Shown: positions 18,232-26,961 of the stretch, in pieces
Position numbering within the stretch: the first letter of the stretch is position 1
Layout: the number at the start of each line of letters is the position of its first letter
Origin: Arcicella rosea
Lineage (GTDB): Bacteria > Bacteroidota > Bacteroidia > Cytophagales > Spirosomataceae
Direction: 5' to 3'
Length of the DNA: 64,000 bases
NCBI RefSeq assembly: GCF_014204325.1
Contig: NZ_JACHKT010000012.1
Coordinates: 62,001 to 126,000 of the forward strand
Program-made: the position numbers and the translations under genes
The notes under the pieces: generated by a model
Told to the model about the DNA's origin: nothing
Seen by the model: only the letters and a program-made list of their open reading frames with translations
Database searches by the model: none

Positions 18232-20722
18232 TTCCGAATCCCTTTTTCAAGAAGAAATCACCCTTTTTGCCGATGTAATCGTACCTGTTGCTGTACCGAA
18301 TACTTTTACGTATCGTGTGCCACGTGAGTACGCTGCCAGTATCACTACGGGTTTAAGAGTAATTGTGCAATTCGGGAAAACCAAAGTGGTTACGGCTGTT
18401 ATTGCCCGTATTCACAACAAACCGCCAGAAAAATATCAAGCCAAATATATTTTAGAAGTATTAGACGACGCTCCTTTGGTGAATACCAAACAAATTGAGC
18501 TTTTCTACTGGATTGCCGATTATTATATGTGTACCGTCGGCGAAGTGCTGAACATTGCTTTGCCTTCGGGTTTGAAGATTTCGAGTTTATCGAAAGTACA
18601 GTTTAATCCCGAATTCGACCAGCCTGCTTTATTGACAGAACGTGAAACGGAAATCATTGAAGAACTCAAAAAACATCAGTCTTTGAATTATGATGAACTC
18701 GCACGTTTTGCCGAAGTAAAAAATGTTTATCATATCATTAAGTCTTTAATTCAGAAAAAGGCTGTCATTGTTTTTGAAGAAGTGCGTGAAAAATATACGC
18801 CAAAAATTCTAAAAAAAATCAGGCTAAATTCTTTTTATGAAGATGCAAATTACTTAACGGCTTTGATTGGCGAGTTAGAAAAATCGCCCAAACAATTGGA
18901 TGTGATTTTGAATTATTTAAAGTTCGTTCCCGTCCTCCGCACGCCTGAATTGAATAAAAAAGGTTTAGAAAAAAGTGCCTTGACCAAAGCCAATGTTTCG
19001 GAAAGTTCGCTGAGTACTTTATTGAAAAATGGGATTCTTGAACAATTTGAAGTAATCGTCAGTCGCTTTGAAGAAGACCTTGATTTTGTGGAAGCTCCAA
19101 CGCCAGTACTTTCTGAATCTCAAGAAAAAGCTTTTGCTGAAATCATGCAAAGTTTTCAGACAAAAGACACTACGCTTTTGCATGGTATTACGGGCAGTGG
19201 AAAAACCGAAGTATATATCAAATTGATTGAACAAGTATTAGAAAGTGGTTCGCAAGTACTGTATTTATTGCCAGAAATTGCCTTGACGACCCAAATTGTG
19301 GTGCGATTACGCAAGGTTTTTGGTGATAAAATGGGCATTTATCATTCTCGGTTTTCGGATAATGAACGGGTAGAAGTATGGAAAGGTGTGGTTTCGGGCA
19401 AATTTCAATTTGTGGTGGGCGTGCGTTCAGCGGTGTTTTTGCCTTTTGATAATCTCGGACTCATCATTGTTGATGAAGAACACGAAACTTCTTATAAACA
19501 ATTCGACCCTGCTCCTCGCTATCATGCCAGAGATGTAGCAGTGGTGATTGCTCATCGACAAAAAGCTAAAGTATTGTTGGGTTCTGCTACGCCTTCCATT
19601 GAAAGTTTTTACAATGCCAAAACCGAAAGATATGGTTTTGTAGAAATGAAAGAACGTTTTGGCAATACGCAATTGCCAGACATTGAACTTATCGACATCA
19701 AGGCGGCTCGAAAACAAAAACTAACTAAAGGTGATTTTTCAAACCTGATGTTAGACACAATGGGCTTGAATCTGGAGAAAAAACAGCAGACCATTTTATT
19801 TCAAAACCGTCGGGGTTATTCGCCATATATTCAGTGCGAAGATTGCGATACTATTGCGGCTTGTCCCAATTGTGATGTGAGTCTTACTTATCATTATAGC
19901 AATCAAGAATTGCGTTGCCATTATTGCGGACACCACGAACCGATGTCAAAAACTTGTCAGGCTTGCGGTTCTACAAAGTTGAAAACAAGAGGTTATGGTA
20001 CAGAAAAATTGGAGGAAGAATTGCAAATCTTTTTGCCAAATGCCAAAATCGCCCGCATGGATTTGGATACTACCAGAACCAAAACGGCTTTCCAAACCTT
20101 GATTAATGAAGTAGAAAGCGGTGCGGTAGATATTTTGGTGGGTACGCAAATGGTTTCTAAAGGATTGGATTTTGAAAAAGTGAGTCTTGTCTGCATTTTT
20201 GATGCGGATAGAATGATTCATTTTCCAGATTTTCGTGCTTCGGAAAGAGCTTTTCAAATGCTGACTCAAGTAGCAGGACGAGCAGGACGAAGAGCAACGC
20301 AAGGCAAAGTATTGATTCAGACCAATAATCCTAAGCAAAAAATACTGCAACAAATTATCGAAAATGATTATGAAGGTTTGTATCAAGACGAAATCAAAGA
20401 GCGAGAAGACTTTCAATATCCACCTTTTACCAGAATTATCAAGATTACTTTAAGGCATATCGACCAACCTAATGCCGAAAAAGCAGCCCAAGCTTTAGCA
20501 CAAAAGCTTATCGAAAAACTGGGAACACCAAGAGTATTAGGTCCAGAAAAACCATTGGTAGAAAGAGTTCGTAATCAGTATTTATTTGAAATCATGATAA
20601 AACTCGAAAAAACCATCAATCTAAAAGGAGCAAAAGCCTTTATTGCCGAACAAGTACAAAACATAATACTATCAAAAGACTTTAAAGGCGTTGGGATTGT
20701 CGTGGATGTGGATTGTGGATGA
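18209..20722 (+). CDS. priA: Primosomal protein N' (replication restart helicase)
   Basis: PriA recognises stalled forks and reloads the replisome. The 837-residue protein has an N-terminal DNA-binding domain (FADVIVPVAVPNTFTYRVP), Walker A GITGSGKTEVY, a DEEH box (IIVDEEHETSY), a zinc region with paired cysteines (CEDCDTIAACPNCD, CHYCGHHEP, CQACGSTK) and a helicase C-domain ending in VAGRAGRR. The only in-frame start I find is TTG at 18209, inside the end of the RloB gene; an in-frame stop lies four codons upstream. The N-terminus is therefore less certain than the identity. Confidence 0.95.
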   Translation: MENIISNNSESLFQEEITLFADVIVPVAVPNTFTYRVPREYAASITTGLRVIVQFGKTKVVTAVIARIHNKPPEKYQAKYILEVLDDAPLVNTKQIELFYWIADYYMCTVGEVLNIALPSGLKISSLSKVQFNPEFDQPALLTERETEIIEELKKHQSLNYDELARFAEVKNVYHIIKSLIQKKAVIVFEEVREKYTPKILKKIRLNSFYEDANYLTALIGELEKSPKQLDVILNYLKFVPVLRTPELNKKGLEKSALTKANVSESSLSTLLKNGILEQFEVIVSRFEEDLDFVEAPTPVLSESQEKAFAEIMQSFQTKDTTLLHGITGSGKTEVYIKLIEQVLESGSQVLYLLPEIALTTQIVVRLRKVFGDKMGIYHSRFSDNERVEVWKGVVSGKFQFVVGVRSAVFLPFDNLGLIIVDEEHETSYKQFDPAPRYHARDVAVVIAHRQKAKVLLGSATPSIESFYNAKTERYGFVEMKERFGNTQLPDIELIDIKAARKQKLTKGDFSNLMLDTMGLNLEKKQQTILFQNRRGYSPYIQCEDCDTIAACPNCDVSLTYHYSNQELRCHYCGHHEPMSKTCQACGSTKLKTRGYGTEKLEEELQIFLPNAKIARMDLDTTRTKTAFQTLINEVESGAVDILVGTQMVSKGLDFEKVSLVCIFDADRMIHFPDFRASERAFQMLTQVAGRAGRRATQGKVLIQTNNPKQKILQQIIENDYEGLYQDEIKEREDFQYPPFTRIIKITLRHIDQPNAEKAAQALAQKLIEKLGTPRVLGPEKPLVERVRNQYLFEIMIKLEKTINLKGAKAFIAEQVQNIILSKDFKGVGIVVDVDCG

Positions 20723-20761
20723 TTTAAGGGAATTCGTAATTTTATGTCTCAAGCCCCCTTT

Positions 20762-20839
20762 CCGTGTTCTGTGTGCCACAGAACACGGGAAAAGAATACT
20801 TATTTAGTCCAAGTGACGCTCTGATTAATACTTGGACTA
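20762..20839. other. Two consecutive perfect hairpins between priA and map
   Basis: CCGTGTTCTGTG (20762-20773) pairs with CACAGAACACGG (20777-20788), and TAGTCCAAGT (20805-20814) pairs with ACTTGGACTA (20830-20839). Neither has a T-run, so they are not obvious terminators. Confidence 0.6.
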
Positions 20840-20913
20840 GCGGCGAGTAAAGATTTCGCTGAGCGATAAAGTGAGGTTCGTTTCTTCTATTTTTCTCCTC
20901 ATAAGAAAAAACG

Positions 20914-20921
20914 TAAATTTG
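20914..20921 (+). promoter_or_regulatory. Probable -7 box for map
   Basis: TAAATTTG matches TAnnTTTG and lies 59 bases before the map ATG; no good -33 box was seen. Confidence 0.45.
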
Positions 20922-20980
20922 TCTATCTTTAAAACTCAGCAGTCAAGCTGAATACAACAAATACTTTAGAAAATAGCAAT

Positions 20981-21745
20981 ATGTCGATAACAAAAGAGTA
21001 TGAGTTAGTGGGAATGCAAAAAATTAGTGAAGCGGTTGCTTACACGTTGAAAGAAATGAGAAAATTTGCCCAACCGGGTATCACAACAAAAGAGTTGGAT
21101 AATTATGGCGGACAAATCCTGAATGACTTGGGAGCTAAATCTGCTCCTTATCTTACTTATGGTTTTCCAGGTTGGACTTGCATTAGCACTAATAATGAAT
21201 TTTGTCATGGCATTCCTTCAAACAGAAAAGTATTAAAAGAAGGAGATTTAATCAATATTGATGTTTCGGCAGAACTTGGTGGTTTTTGGTCGGATAATGG
21301 TGCTTCATTTGTCATTGGAAATGATGTAAATAAACATCAACAATTGGTTGAAGCATCAAAGCAAATTTTACATAAAGCTATTTTTAACATTAAAGGTGGC
21401 GTGCGTATTGCTGATATTGGACTTTTGATTGAAACCGAAGCTAAGAAAAGAGGTTATAAAGTCATCAAAAATCTCACTGGTCACGGAGTAGGAAGAAGTC
21501 TTCACGAAGAACCGAGCGAAATAGCCAATTTCAGAGATAAGTATAATACAACAAGATTTAAGAAAAACTCGGTCGTTGCGATTGAAACATTCATTTCTAC
21601 GACATCAACTTACGCTGAAACATTGTATGATGGCTGGACGATGGTTGGAAACAAAGGCGGTTTTATGGCACAACACGAACATACAATTGTTGTTACCGAC
21701 GGAAAACCAATTGTATTGACGGAGATGAATGACATTTGGAATTAA
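20981..21745 (+). CDS. map: Methionine aminopeptidase, type I
   Basis: This enzyme removes the initiator methionine from nascent proteins using two metal ions. The 254-residue protein has all five ligands in the expected order: D in NIDVSAELG, D in WSDNGASF, H in TGHGVGRSLHEEP, E in VAIETF and E in QHEHTIVV. It lacks an N-terminal zinc domain, as in bacterial type Ia. Its isolated position away from the ribosomal protein operon suggests it may be an additional rather than the sole map copy. Confidence 0.93.
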   Translation: MSITKEYELVGMQKISEAVAYTLKEMRKFAQPGITTKELDNYGGQILNDLGAKSAPYLTYGFPGWTCISTNNEFCHGIPSNRKVLKEGDLINIDVSAELGGFWSDNGASFVIGNDVNKHQQLVEASKQILHKAIFNIKGGVRIADIGLLIETEAKKRGYKVIKNLTGHGVGRSLHEEPSEIANFRDKYNTTRFKKNSVVAIETFISTTSTYAETLYDGWTMVGNKGGFMAQHEHTIVVTDGKPIVLTEMNDIWN

Positions 21746-21765
21746 GAAAAAGCATTGTTTTGGAA

Positions 21766-21797
21766 GAAGTTCGTGGAGACACGAGCTTCTTTTTTTG
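21766..21797 (+). terminator. Terminator after map
   Basis: GAAGTTCGTG, loop GAGA, then CACGAGCTTC (one wobble pair) is followed by seven T. The stem is the same sequence family as the hairpin repeats at 51.2-52.2 kb. Confidence 0.8.
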
Positions 21798-21814
21798 ACC
21801 ACGGAAATTAATTC

Positions 21815-21833
21815 CACGAGTTGAAAACTCGTG
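21815..21833. repeat. CACGAGTT hairpin, copy near the VOC gene
   Basis: CACGAGTT and AACTCGTG pair around three bases and abut the stop of the VOC gene. A near-identical hairpin followed by the same GCTAC lies at 30773-30793, at the truncation edge of a toxin fragment. Confidence 0.6.
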
Positions 21834-22220
21834 CTACGGTTTTGGTTTTTGTTGTTTTAATTGAAAGACATTTCCTTCTGGGTCTTCTCCATCACAAAAA
21901 AAATAATCGTAGTTATCGAAAGTCTTTACTTCGCCCAATGTTACTTGTTGGGCTATTAGTTGCTCTCTCAGTGTATAAAGGTCTTCATCTACTTCAAATA
22001 CAATTTTGGTATTATTATCAAATTTGAAAGCTTCTTGATTTTCTTCTAAATACTGTTCTCCAATTTTATGCAATCCGATTTGACAATCCCCTACTTTTAA
22101 GAGTAACCAATTATAACCATATTCTTCAATGATTTCCAATGCCAAAATGCCTACATAAAAGTCTTTTAGTACTTCTATGCTTTGAACAAAAATGATGATG
22201 GAAGTTAGTTTTAGTTTCAT
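21834..22220 (-). CDS. VOC (glyoxalase/bleomycin-resistance) family protein
   Basis: The 128-residue protein has one vicinal-oxygen-chelate fold: LTSIIIFVQSIEVLKDFYVGIL at the start with the usual F-Y-x-x-x-L turn, and a C-terminal DPEGNVFQLKQ. The conserved D-P-x-G-N-x-F/I-E motif has Q where the metal-binding glutamate usually stands, so it may not be an enzyme. It heads the minus-strand run that continues into the accessory island, but its composition is ordinary. Confidence 0.8.
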   Translation of the reverse strand: MKLKLTSIIIFVQSIEVLKDFYVGILALEIIEEYGYNWLLLKVGDCQIGLHKIGEQYLEENQEAFKFDNNTKIVFEVDEDLYTLREQLIAQQVTLGEVKTFDNYDYFFCDGEDPEGNVFQLKQQKPKP

Positions 22221-22262
22221 GGAAAATGATTTATACTATTTCTTAATCTTTATAGTTTTTGC

Positions 22263-22826
22263 TGACTATCTAGTGATTTCACTAACAATGATGACACTTA
22301 GAATAGACCATATTACAGCACCAATTGCAACAGATAATACATACTTCTTATACCGTTTATGTTTTTCTTCATCAAATTGATTATCGAAATAGACAAAATA
22401 TTGTTGCAGTTTTTTCTTCTTTCTTCTATAGATAAAAAAAGATAATATTGACAGGATTACTATTATTACACCTATAGCAAGTCTTCTTTCTAAAAAGAAT
22501 AAATCATTATCCCAATATTTTGACAAGCCAAATGTTGATGTGCAATAAATCATAACTGGAGAAAAATATAAAAACCCAACCGTTAACAATACAAAAAATG
22601 AATGAATCTTTGCGTCAACCAAATCCTTATTATCTTTTGAGTAATATCTATATGTGAAATAAATAATGTAAATCAAAAATTCTTTAATTTTTCTCATTTG
22701 CTATAAATTCTTTTCTTGAATCAGTTTTTTCATTAATGACTATTGATTAAACCTGTCTCAATATTTCCTAAAACACATTACTCTTAACTTAATGAAACTA
22801 ATCATTACTTAAAAGATTGATGCCTA
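22263..22826. repeat. Tandem duplication, left unit
   Basis: This unit matches 22849-23412 at a constant offset of 586 bp. It includes the membrane-protein gene and about 130 bp of its upstream region; the upstream part is essentially identical between units whereas the 3' coding end differs. Confidence 0.9.
22266..22697 (-). CDS. Small membrane protein of unknown function, copy A
   Basis: I do not recognise the family. The 143-residue protein has about four hydrophobic segments, a basic cluster RRKKKKLQQYF near residue 90 and a charged EEKHKRYKKYV stretch before the last helix pair. It is a duplicate of the next gene, about 88% identical with the differences concentrated in the last 35 residues. 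Lying in a run of orphan genes downstream of toxin fragments, it could be a membrane immunity protein; that is inference from context. Confidence 0.7.
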   Translation of the reverse strand: MRKIKEFLIYIIYFTYRYYSKDNKDLVDAKIHSFFVLLTVGFLYFSPVMIYCTSTFGLSKYWDNDLFFLERRLAIGVIIVILSILSFFIYRRKKKKLQQYFVYFDNQFDEEKHKRYKKYVLSVAIGAVIWSILSVIIVSEITR

Positions 22827-22848
22827 TATATCGTACTTGTTTTTTCGT

Positions 22849-23412
22849 TGACTATCTAGTGATTTCACCAACAATAACCATACTTAGAAAAAACCATACT
22901 AAAGCACCAATTGGAATAGATAACACATACTTTTTATACCGTTTATGTTTTTCTTCATTAAATTCGTTATCGAAATAAACAAAATATTGTTGCAGTTTTT
23001 TCTTCTTTCTTCTATAGATAAAAAAAGATAATATTGACAGGATTACTATTATTACACCTATCGCAAGTCTTCTTTCTAAAAAGAATAAATCATTATCCCA
23101 ATATTTTGACAAGCCAAATGTTGATGTACAGTAAAATGTAACTGGCGAAAAATATAAAAACCCAACCATTAACAATACAAAAAAGGAATGAATCTTTGCG
23201 TCATCCAAATCTTTATTATCTTTTGAGTAATATCTATATGTGAAATAAATAATATAAATCAAAAATTCTTTAATTTTTCTCATTTGCTATAAATTCTTTT
23301 CTTGAATCAGTTTTTTCATTAATGACTATTGATTAAACCTGTCTCAATATTTCCTAAAACACATTACTCTTAACTTAATGAAACTAATCATTACTTAAAA
23401 GATTGATGCCTA
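22849..23412. repeat. Tandem duplication, right unit
   Basis: This is the partner of 22263-22826. The end of identity falls after TGCCTA at 23412. Confidence 0.9.
22852..23283 (-). CDS. Small membrane protein of unknown function, copy B
   Basis: The paralogue of the 22266 gene has the same length and the same four hydrophobic segments. Substitutions include D for V near residue 27 and, at the end, SIPIGALVWFFLSMVIVGEITR in part where copy A has SVAIGAVIWSILSVIIVSEITR. All are conservative, so both copies appear to be maintained proteins rather than one being a decaying pseudogene. Function unknown. Confidence 0.7.
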   Translation of the reverse strand: MRKIKEFLIYIIYFTYRYYSKDNKDLDDAKIHSFFVLLMVGFLYFSPVTFYCTSTFGLSKYWDNDLFFLERRLAIGVIIVILSILSFFIYRRKKKKLQQYFVYFDNEFNEEKHKRYKKYVLSIPIGALVWFFLSMVIVGEITR

Positions 23413-23931
23413 ATGACTAGGTAGGACAATTATCAAGGTATCAGAAGTAATGTCTTTTTCGGTAACTGACCTTACTTTTTTACACAATTTATTTTTCACG
23501 ATATTTTTATCTGAAAAACTATTTAAGTCTGTAGCTTTAACAATAAATACATTGACTTTACCATCATATTCAATATTTATTCGTTGCTTCATCGAAATAG
23601 CATTCATTACTCCATCAAGACTGCTAGACTTAAATATTTCTTTTGTTGATTGTCGTTTAACTCTAAAGGAGAACATTTGATTTTCTCTTGAAATAATAGA
23701 GTCCTCTTTATATGCGTAAATTACAGATGGTCTTTTTCCAATCACGACATTAGTAGTATCTGGTCTTATCAATTTGATAAGTGTTGTATCTCTAATAATA
23801 TCATCTTTAGATAAAAAATAATATATATCCTCATTAGTGTTATTAGTCAGATAAATATATTCATAATCTCCTTCATTCTTTATACAAGAAGAAATCAATA
23901 TGACTAAAAGCAAAACTAGTTTTTTATTCAT
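23410..23931 (-). CDS. Hypothetical lipoprotein
   Basis: The 173-residue protein has a short lipoprotein signal (LVILISSCIKNEGDY, lipobox cysteine about residue 16), so it is probably membrane-anchored. A stretch YIYLTNNTNEDIYYFLSKDD looks like the start of a small beta-sandwich. No known family was recognised. Its start region is followed by the duplicated unit's end, and it lies in the run of orphan minus-strand genes. Confidence 0.65.
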   Translation of the reverse strand: MNKKLVLLLVILISSCIKNEGDYEYIYLTNNTNEDIYYFLSKDDIIRDTTLIKLIRPDTTNVVIGKRPSVIYAYKEDSIISRENQMFSFRVKRQSTKEIFKSSSLDGVMNAISMKQRINIEYDGKVNVFIVKATDLNSFSDKNIVKNKLCKKVRSVTEKDITSDTLIIVLPSH

Positions 23932-24127
23932 CGCTTTAAACGTTGATTAGTTTATGTAGAAATCACCTTTGGCAAGTTTAGTGACTGTAATATATCTACT
24001 AAATAAATATTCATGTTTCAATCTTCTGACCAATCAGGTCCTTGAAAACATTCATAATAAATGATATACGCTTCCAAATTAAATATCAATAATTCAGGTA
24101 TTGTAAAGCAGAGTTTCAGATATGAAT

Positions 24128-24469
24128 TCACTCTTTCAATACCTTACGATAAAACTCAACTATTGAAGAATCGGGAGTACTTGTTATCTTATTTGGGGGT
24201 GCTATCCCAGTAACTTTTCGTAAGGTTTTCATTCGACCTTCATAACCATTCATTCCAAGAAAACGCCAATTATGAGTAATTTTCCATTGATAGGGGTCTT
24301 TTAAAAGATAATGATTGTATGTGGTATCTTTATTTTCTGATATAAATTTACAAGCCGTCAAAACAGAATCTGTATTGTTAGATTCTAACATAGTTATTAC
24401 TTCTTCTCGTGTATAATGCTCCTTGCAAGAGAACATTAGTAGGGTTATTAAGAATATAAGTTTTTTCAT
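24128..24469 (-). CDS. Hypothetical short lipoprotein
   Basis: The 113-residue protein has a lipobox in LITLLMFSCKEHY (cysteine about residue 15). The mature part is about 98 residues with no recognised domain. It is preceded upstream by a copy of a conserved intergenic module (24493-24548). A periplasmic-facing immunity role is possible from context only. Confidence 0.6.
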   Translation of the reverse strand: MKKLIFLITLLMFSCKEHYTREEVITMLESNNTDSVLTACKFISENKDTTYNHYLLKDPYQWKITHNWRFLGMNGYEGRMKTLRKVTGIAPPNKITSTPDSSIVEFYRKVLKE

Positions 24470-24492
24470 TTTTACAGTGTTGAGCTTAATTC

Positions 24493-24548
24493 ACGAACAA
24501 ATGCTCTATGTGCATTTGGAGTTCAGAGAAAACCTAAGACTAGATAGG
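24493..24548. repeat. Island intergenic module I, copy a
   Basis: It contains AAATGCTCTATG, then TTTGGAGT, then AGAGAAAACCTAAGACTAGA. It is related to the copies at 25019 and 26962 with scattered substitutions. Confidence 0.6.
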
Positions 24549-24553
24549 GCATC

Positions 24554-24934
24554 TCAATCTAGTAGCATGGGGGTAATCCAAAAAAGAAATATCGAAAAAA
24601 ACATATAGGTTATGGCTATTAATACTTTTCTATTACTTCTCATTTCCCCTTCTAATAAATTGATTGTTAGTTCTCTAGACCTTCCTGAGCCAATAAAATA
24701 TCTTTGATTAAAAAAATAAAAAAAAGCAAACGTCAATGGTACAAATAATGCAAAATCTTTTGTAATAGTAGGCTTAAACATTATTAAAATAAAAGCTACA
24801 ACTATGGTATTCACATTAAAGGCAAAGCAGATTCCAAGAAATGAAGAAGCTAAAGCCTGATTTGCTCTCTCTTTTTTAATAAACCTCATAAAACAATACA
24901 TACACACATATAACTTATCTATCATTTTTTTCAT
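24554..24934 (-). CDS. Hypothetical small membrane protein
   Basis: The 126-residue protein has about four hydrophobic segments and a cysteine-rich start (LYVCMYCFMRFIKKERANQALASS). The motif FIKKERANQALASSFLGI resembles FFKRIEKGDYSRALNSTFAIYG of the 26422 gene in length, position and pattern, so the two are probably distant paralogues. Function unknown. Confidence 0.6.
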   Translation of the reverse strand: MKKMIDKLYVCMYCFMRFIKKERANQALASSFLGICFAFNVNTIVVAFILIMFKPTITKDFALFVPLTFAFFYFFNQRYFIGSGRSRELTINLLEGEMRSNRKVLIAITYMFFSIFLFWITPMLLD

Positions 24935-25018
24935 TTTTATACCAATCTAACCATACCATTTTATAAGTAGAATGTCTTGCTTTTGAGTTAATTTAATCAT
25001 CCTGTAAAAATACCCAGA

Positions 25019-25078
25019 ACGAGCAATCCCTCTATGCGTGTTTGAAGTCTTAGGAAAACCTAACACTAAACAGGGGTT
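25019..25078. repeat. Island intergenic module I, copy b
   Basis: The core CTCTATGCGTGTTTGAAGTC followed by TTAGGAAAACCTAACACT is nearly identical to copy c at 26962. Confidence 0.7.
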
Positions 25079-25113
25079 AATCTTCTATATGAAAACTAAA
25101 TCCTAGTGCGAGA

Positions 25114-25590
25114 CTATTCCTTTTTATATGGAAGACCAAGCTGCTTTAATATCCTATTTTCAAATAATGATAATTCTTTTTGTGTCTCATCTTCATCCAA
25201 ATCTCGATTCAATCTCTTCCAATTTCCTATATCAAGCCCATTATTAATAGCTACAACTCCTAATTCTGATTTATTTTTGTTACCACTACATACCCATATT
25301 CGAACAATTTTATTCTCTTTTTTATAGTAGAAATATATTATAAAAAAATTATTATAAGACTGGTCAGTATGGTCGGTTAATTCACATTGTTCTGGAGTAT
25401 TATAGGAAGGATTATCTTCTTTGAATTCTTTTATTTTTTGTTTCAGCAACGACTCTTTTACTTCTATTTCATAGATAGCTGAAAATGGATAGGCTCCTGA
25501 ATAAAAAAATGGAGCTATTGTTTTTAGAATGAATAAGAGTAAGCCCAACAGGAATATTGTTATGAAAACTTTTCTATATTTTTTGAACAT
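25114..25590 (-). CDS. Hypothetical membrane-anchored protein
   Basis: The 158-residue protein has one N-terminal hydrophobic helix (about residues 9-28) after KKYRKV, with an extracytoplasmic domain rich in charged residues. The domain has two cysteines (PEQCELTD and RIWVCSGN) that could pair. No family was recognised. It is another member of the orphan run. Confidence 0.6.
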   Translation of the reverse strand: MFKKYRKVFITIFLLGLLLFILKTIAPFFYSGAYPFSAIYEIEVKESLLKQKIKEFKEDNPSYNTPEQCELTDHTDQSYNNFFIIYFYYKKENKIVRIWVCSGNKNKSELGVVAINNGLDIGNWKRLNRDLDEDETQKELSLFENRILKQLGLPYKKE

Positions 25591-25622
25591 GATTATACAT
25601 GAAATTTATTTGAATTATATAG

Positions 25623-25660
25623 CTAATCAGGCTTAGCTAATACACCCTTTAAGGTTAATG
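25623..25660 (-). pseudogene. Remnant of a Tai4-like immunity gene tail
   Basis: Read on the minus strand this ends ALTLKGVLAKPD and a stop, matching the tail of the remnant at 26809-26925. Nothing upstream of it remains in frame with the 25699 gene. Confidence 0.45.
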
Positions 25661-25698
25661 CCTATATAGGGTCTTAAAGCTCATATTGTCTGATAGAC

Positions 25699-26127
25699 TT
25701 AAGGATTCTTTTTTTCAAGTATTACCCATTTCTTCGCTATAATATCCATAATTTTTTCTAACTCTTTATCTCTGTACCCGTTCAAACAATGTCCAACAAG
25801 ACTTTGCTTTTCAGCTTCTAAACTGAATAGAACATCTCCTCCAATCTGTTTAGCGTAGTTTAAAATTGGTAGTCGTTCATCATTGGGGATATAGCTTAAC
25901 CAAGCATCATAAAATAATTTGCTCCTGTCTTTTAGTAATGTGCTATCCCCATTATTTATTAAACCGTAATTAATACAGTGAAATAAAAAATAGTCTTTCA
26001 TTAAGTTTTTGGCTTGTTTACGTTTTGAATCAATAAATGAGGCTGAAACTACTGTTCTTTTTTGTGAGAATGTGCTACTAATTGTGAATAGCCCAATGAA
26101 TAACATGATTAAAATATTCCTTTTCAT
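25699..26127 (-). CDS. Secreted protein resembling T6SS amidase immunity protein Tai4
   Basis: The 142-residue protein has a cleavable signal peptide (ending STFSQ) and a small all-helical mature domain. Two cysteines in the contexts FHCINYGLIN and GHCLNGYRDKELEKIM are placed as I remember for the Tai4 family, whose members sit in the periplasm and block peptidoglycan amidase toxins. The assignment is from memory of the pattern, not a search. No T6SS or amidase gene is in the window, so it would be an orphan. Two C-terminal remnants of relatives flank it. Confidence 0.5.
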   Translation of the reverse strand: MKRNILIMLFIGLFTISSTFSQKRTVVSASFIDSKRKQAKNLMKDYFLFHCINYGLINNGDSTLLKDRSKLFYDAWLSYIPNDERLPILNYAKQIGGDVLFSLEAEKQSLVGHCLNGYRDKELEKIMDIIAKKWVILEKKNP

Positions 26128-26151
26128 TTTATACTCGTTTTATATTGTACA

Positions 26152-26410
26152 TGACGCACTGACTTAGTGAAAAACACCACGCCAAGCGAGGGAATTTACA
26201 GATAACTCCCTCTCTCTTTGTAGCCAATTACGAGCGTCACGTTCTACTCCGTTTGGAGTCGTAGGAAATGCGTCGATTAACTTTCCTACAACAGCTTTTT
26301 AATTGATTATTAGTAAATTACAAAAATAATTTACTTGAAAATATAAAAATATCGGTTGTTTGACTTTTGTGCAAAAATCGTTTTTTGTGGGACGCTACGC
26401 CGAGCGAGGG
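26152..26410 (-). mobile_element. Solo IS110 ends without transposase
   Basis: The right part (26343-26410) matches the outer 67 bases of the IS110 left end at 28681-28757, ending CGAGCGAGGG. The left part repeats sequence found just beyond the transposase stop: TGACGCACTGAC and TAGTGAAAAACAC at 26151-26176 match 27049-27074, and TTCCTACAAC at 26290 matches 27076. The transposase is missing, so this looks like a deleted copy. Confidence 0.5.
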
Positions 26411-26421
26411 AGATAATGATG

Positions 26422-26781
26422 TTAATATATATTTCTAATCATATTAGAAGCAATAATTGAACTAACACATGTAATTATAATATAGCATATTGTTAAAACT
26501 TTGTGTTTATTACTTACTGAAGTAATACTTCTTAAATCACTCTTGAATGTGAATAGGTGACTAAATCCAAATGATAATATAGCCTCAAAAATATTAATCG
26601 TACCATTTAGAATATTTAATTTATTGATGCCAAAAAATATTTCAATGACAACTCTTAAAGAATCTATGTTGAAGTAAATCAACAAACCATAAATGGCAAA
26701 TGTAGAGTTCAAAGCTCTACTATAATCTCCTTTTTCTATTCTTTTAAAAAAGATAAAAATACTATTTCTAAAAATAGTCAT
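26422..26781 (-). CDS. Hypothetical small membrane protein
   Basis: The 119-residue protein has about three or four hydrophobic segments and the N-terminal block FIFFKRIEKGDYSRALNSTFAI, similar to that of the 24554 gene. Its stop lies 12 bases from an IS110 left-end fragment. Upstream (26809) is the tail of a broken Tai4-like gene. Role unknown; orphan immunity is possible. Confidence 0.6.
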   Translation of the reverse strand: MTIFRNSIFIFFKRIEKGDYSRALNSTFAIYGLLIYFNIDSLRVVIEIFFGINKLNILNGTINIFEAILSFGFSHLFTFKSDLRSITSVSNKHKVLTICYIIITCVSSIIASNMIRNIY

Positions 26782-26808
26782 AATATGAGTATTTATTTTG
26801 GGGAAAAG

Positions 26809-26925
26809 CTAATCTGGTTTAGCTAATAAACCCTTTAAGGTTAATTCTTTTTTTACTATTGAGTCAACAATCTTTTCCAATTTCACATCTCTGTATTGAT
26901 TAATACAAAATGATTTTCTTCATCG
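26809..26925 (-). pseudogene. C-terminal remnant of a Tai4-like immunity gene
   Basis: In one minus-strand frame the segment reads CINQYRDVKLEKIVDSIV, then KKELTLKGLLAKPD and a stop. It aligns with HCLNGYRDKELEKIMDIIAKK at the end of the 25699 protein. No start codon or signal peptide precedes it, so only the last third of the gene remains. Confidence 0.6.
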
Positions 26926-26961
26926 TAAAATTATTATTTTAATACTCAAATCACATACCTA

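Noticed and set aside
24493-24548. Integron attC site
   Set aside because: The modules lack the paired R'/R'' core sites and no integrase is in the window; only the cassette-like logic is similar.
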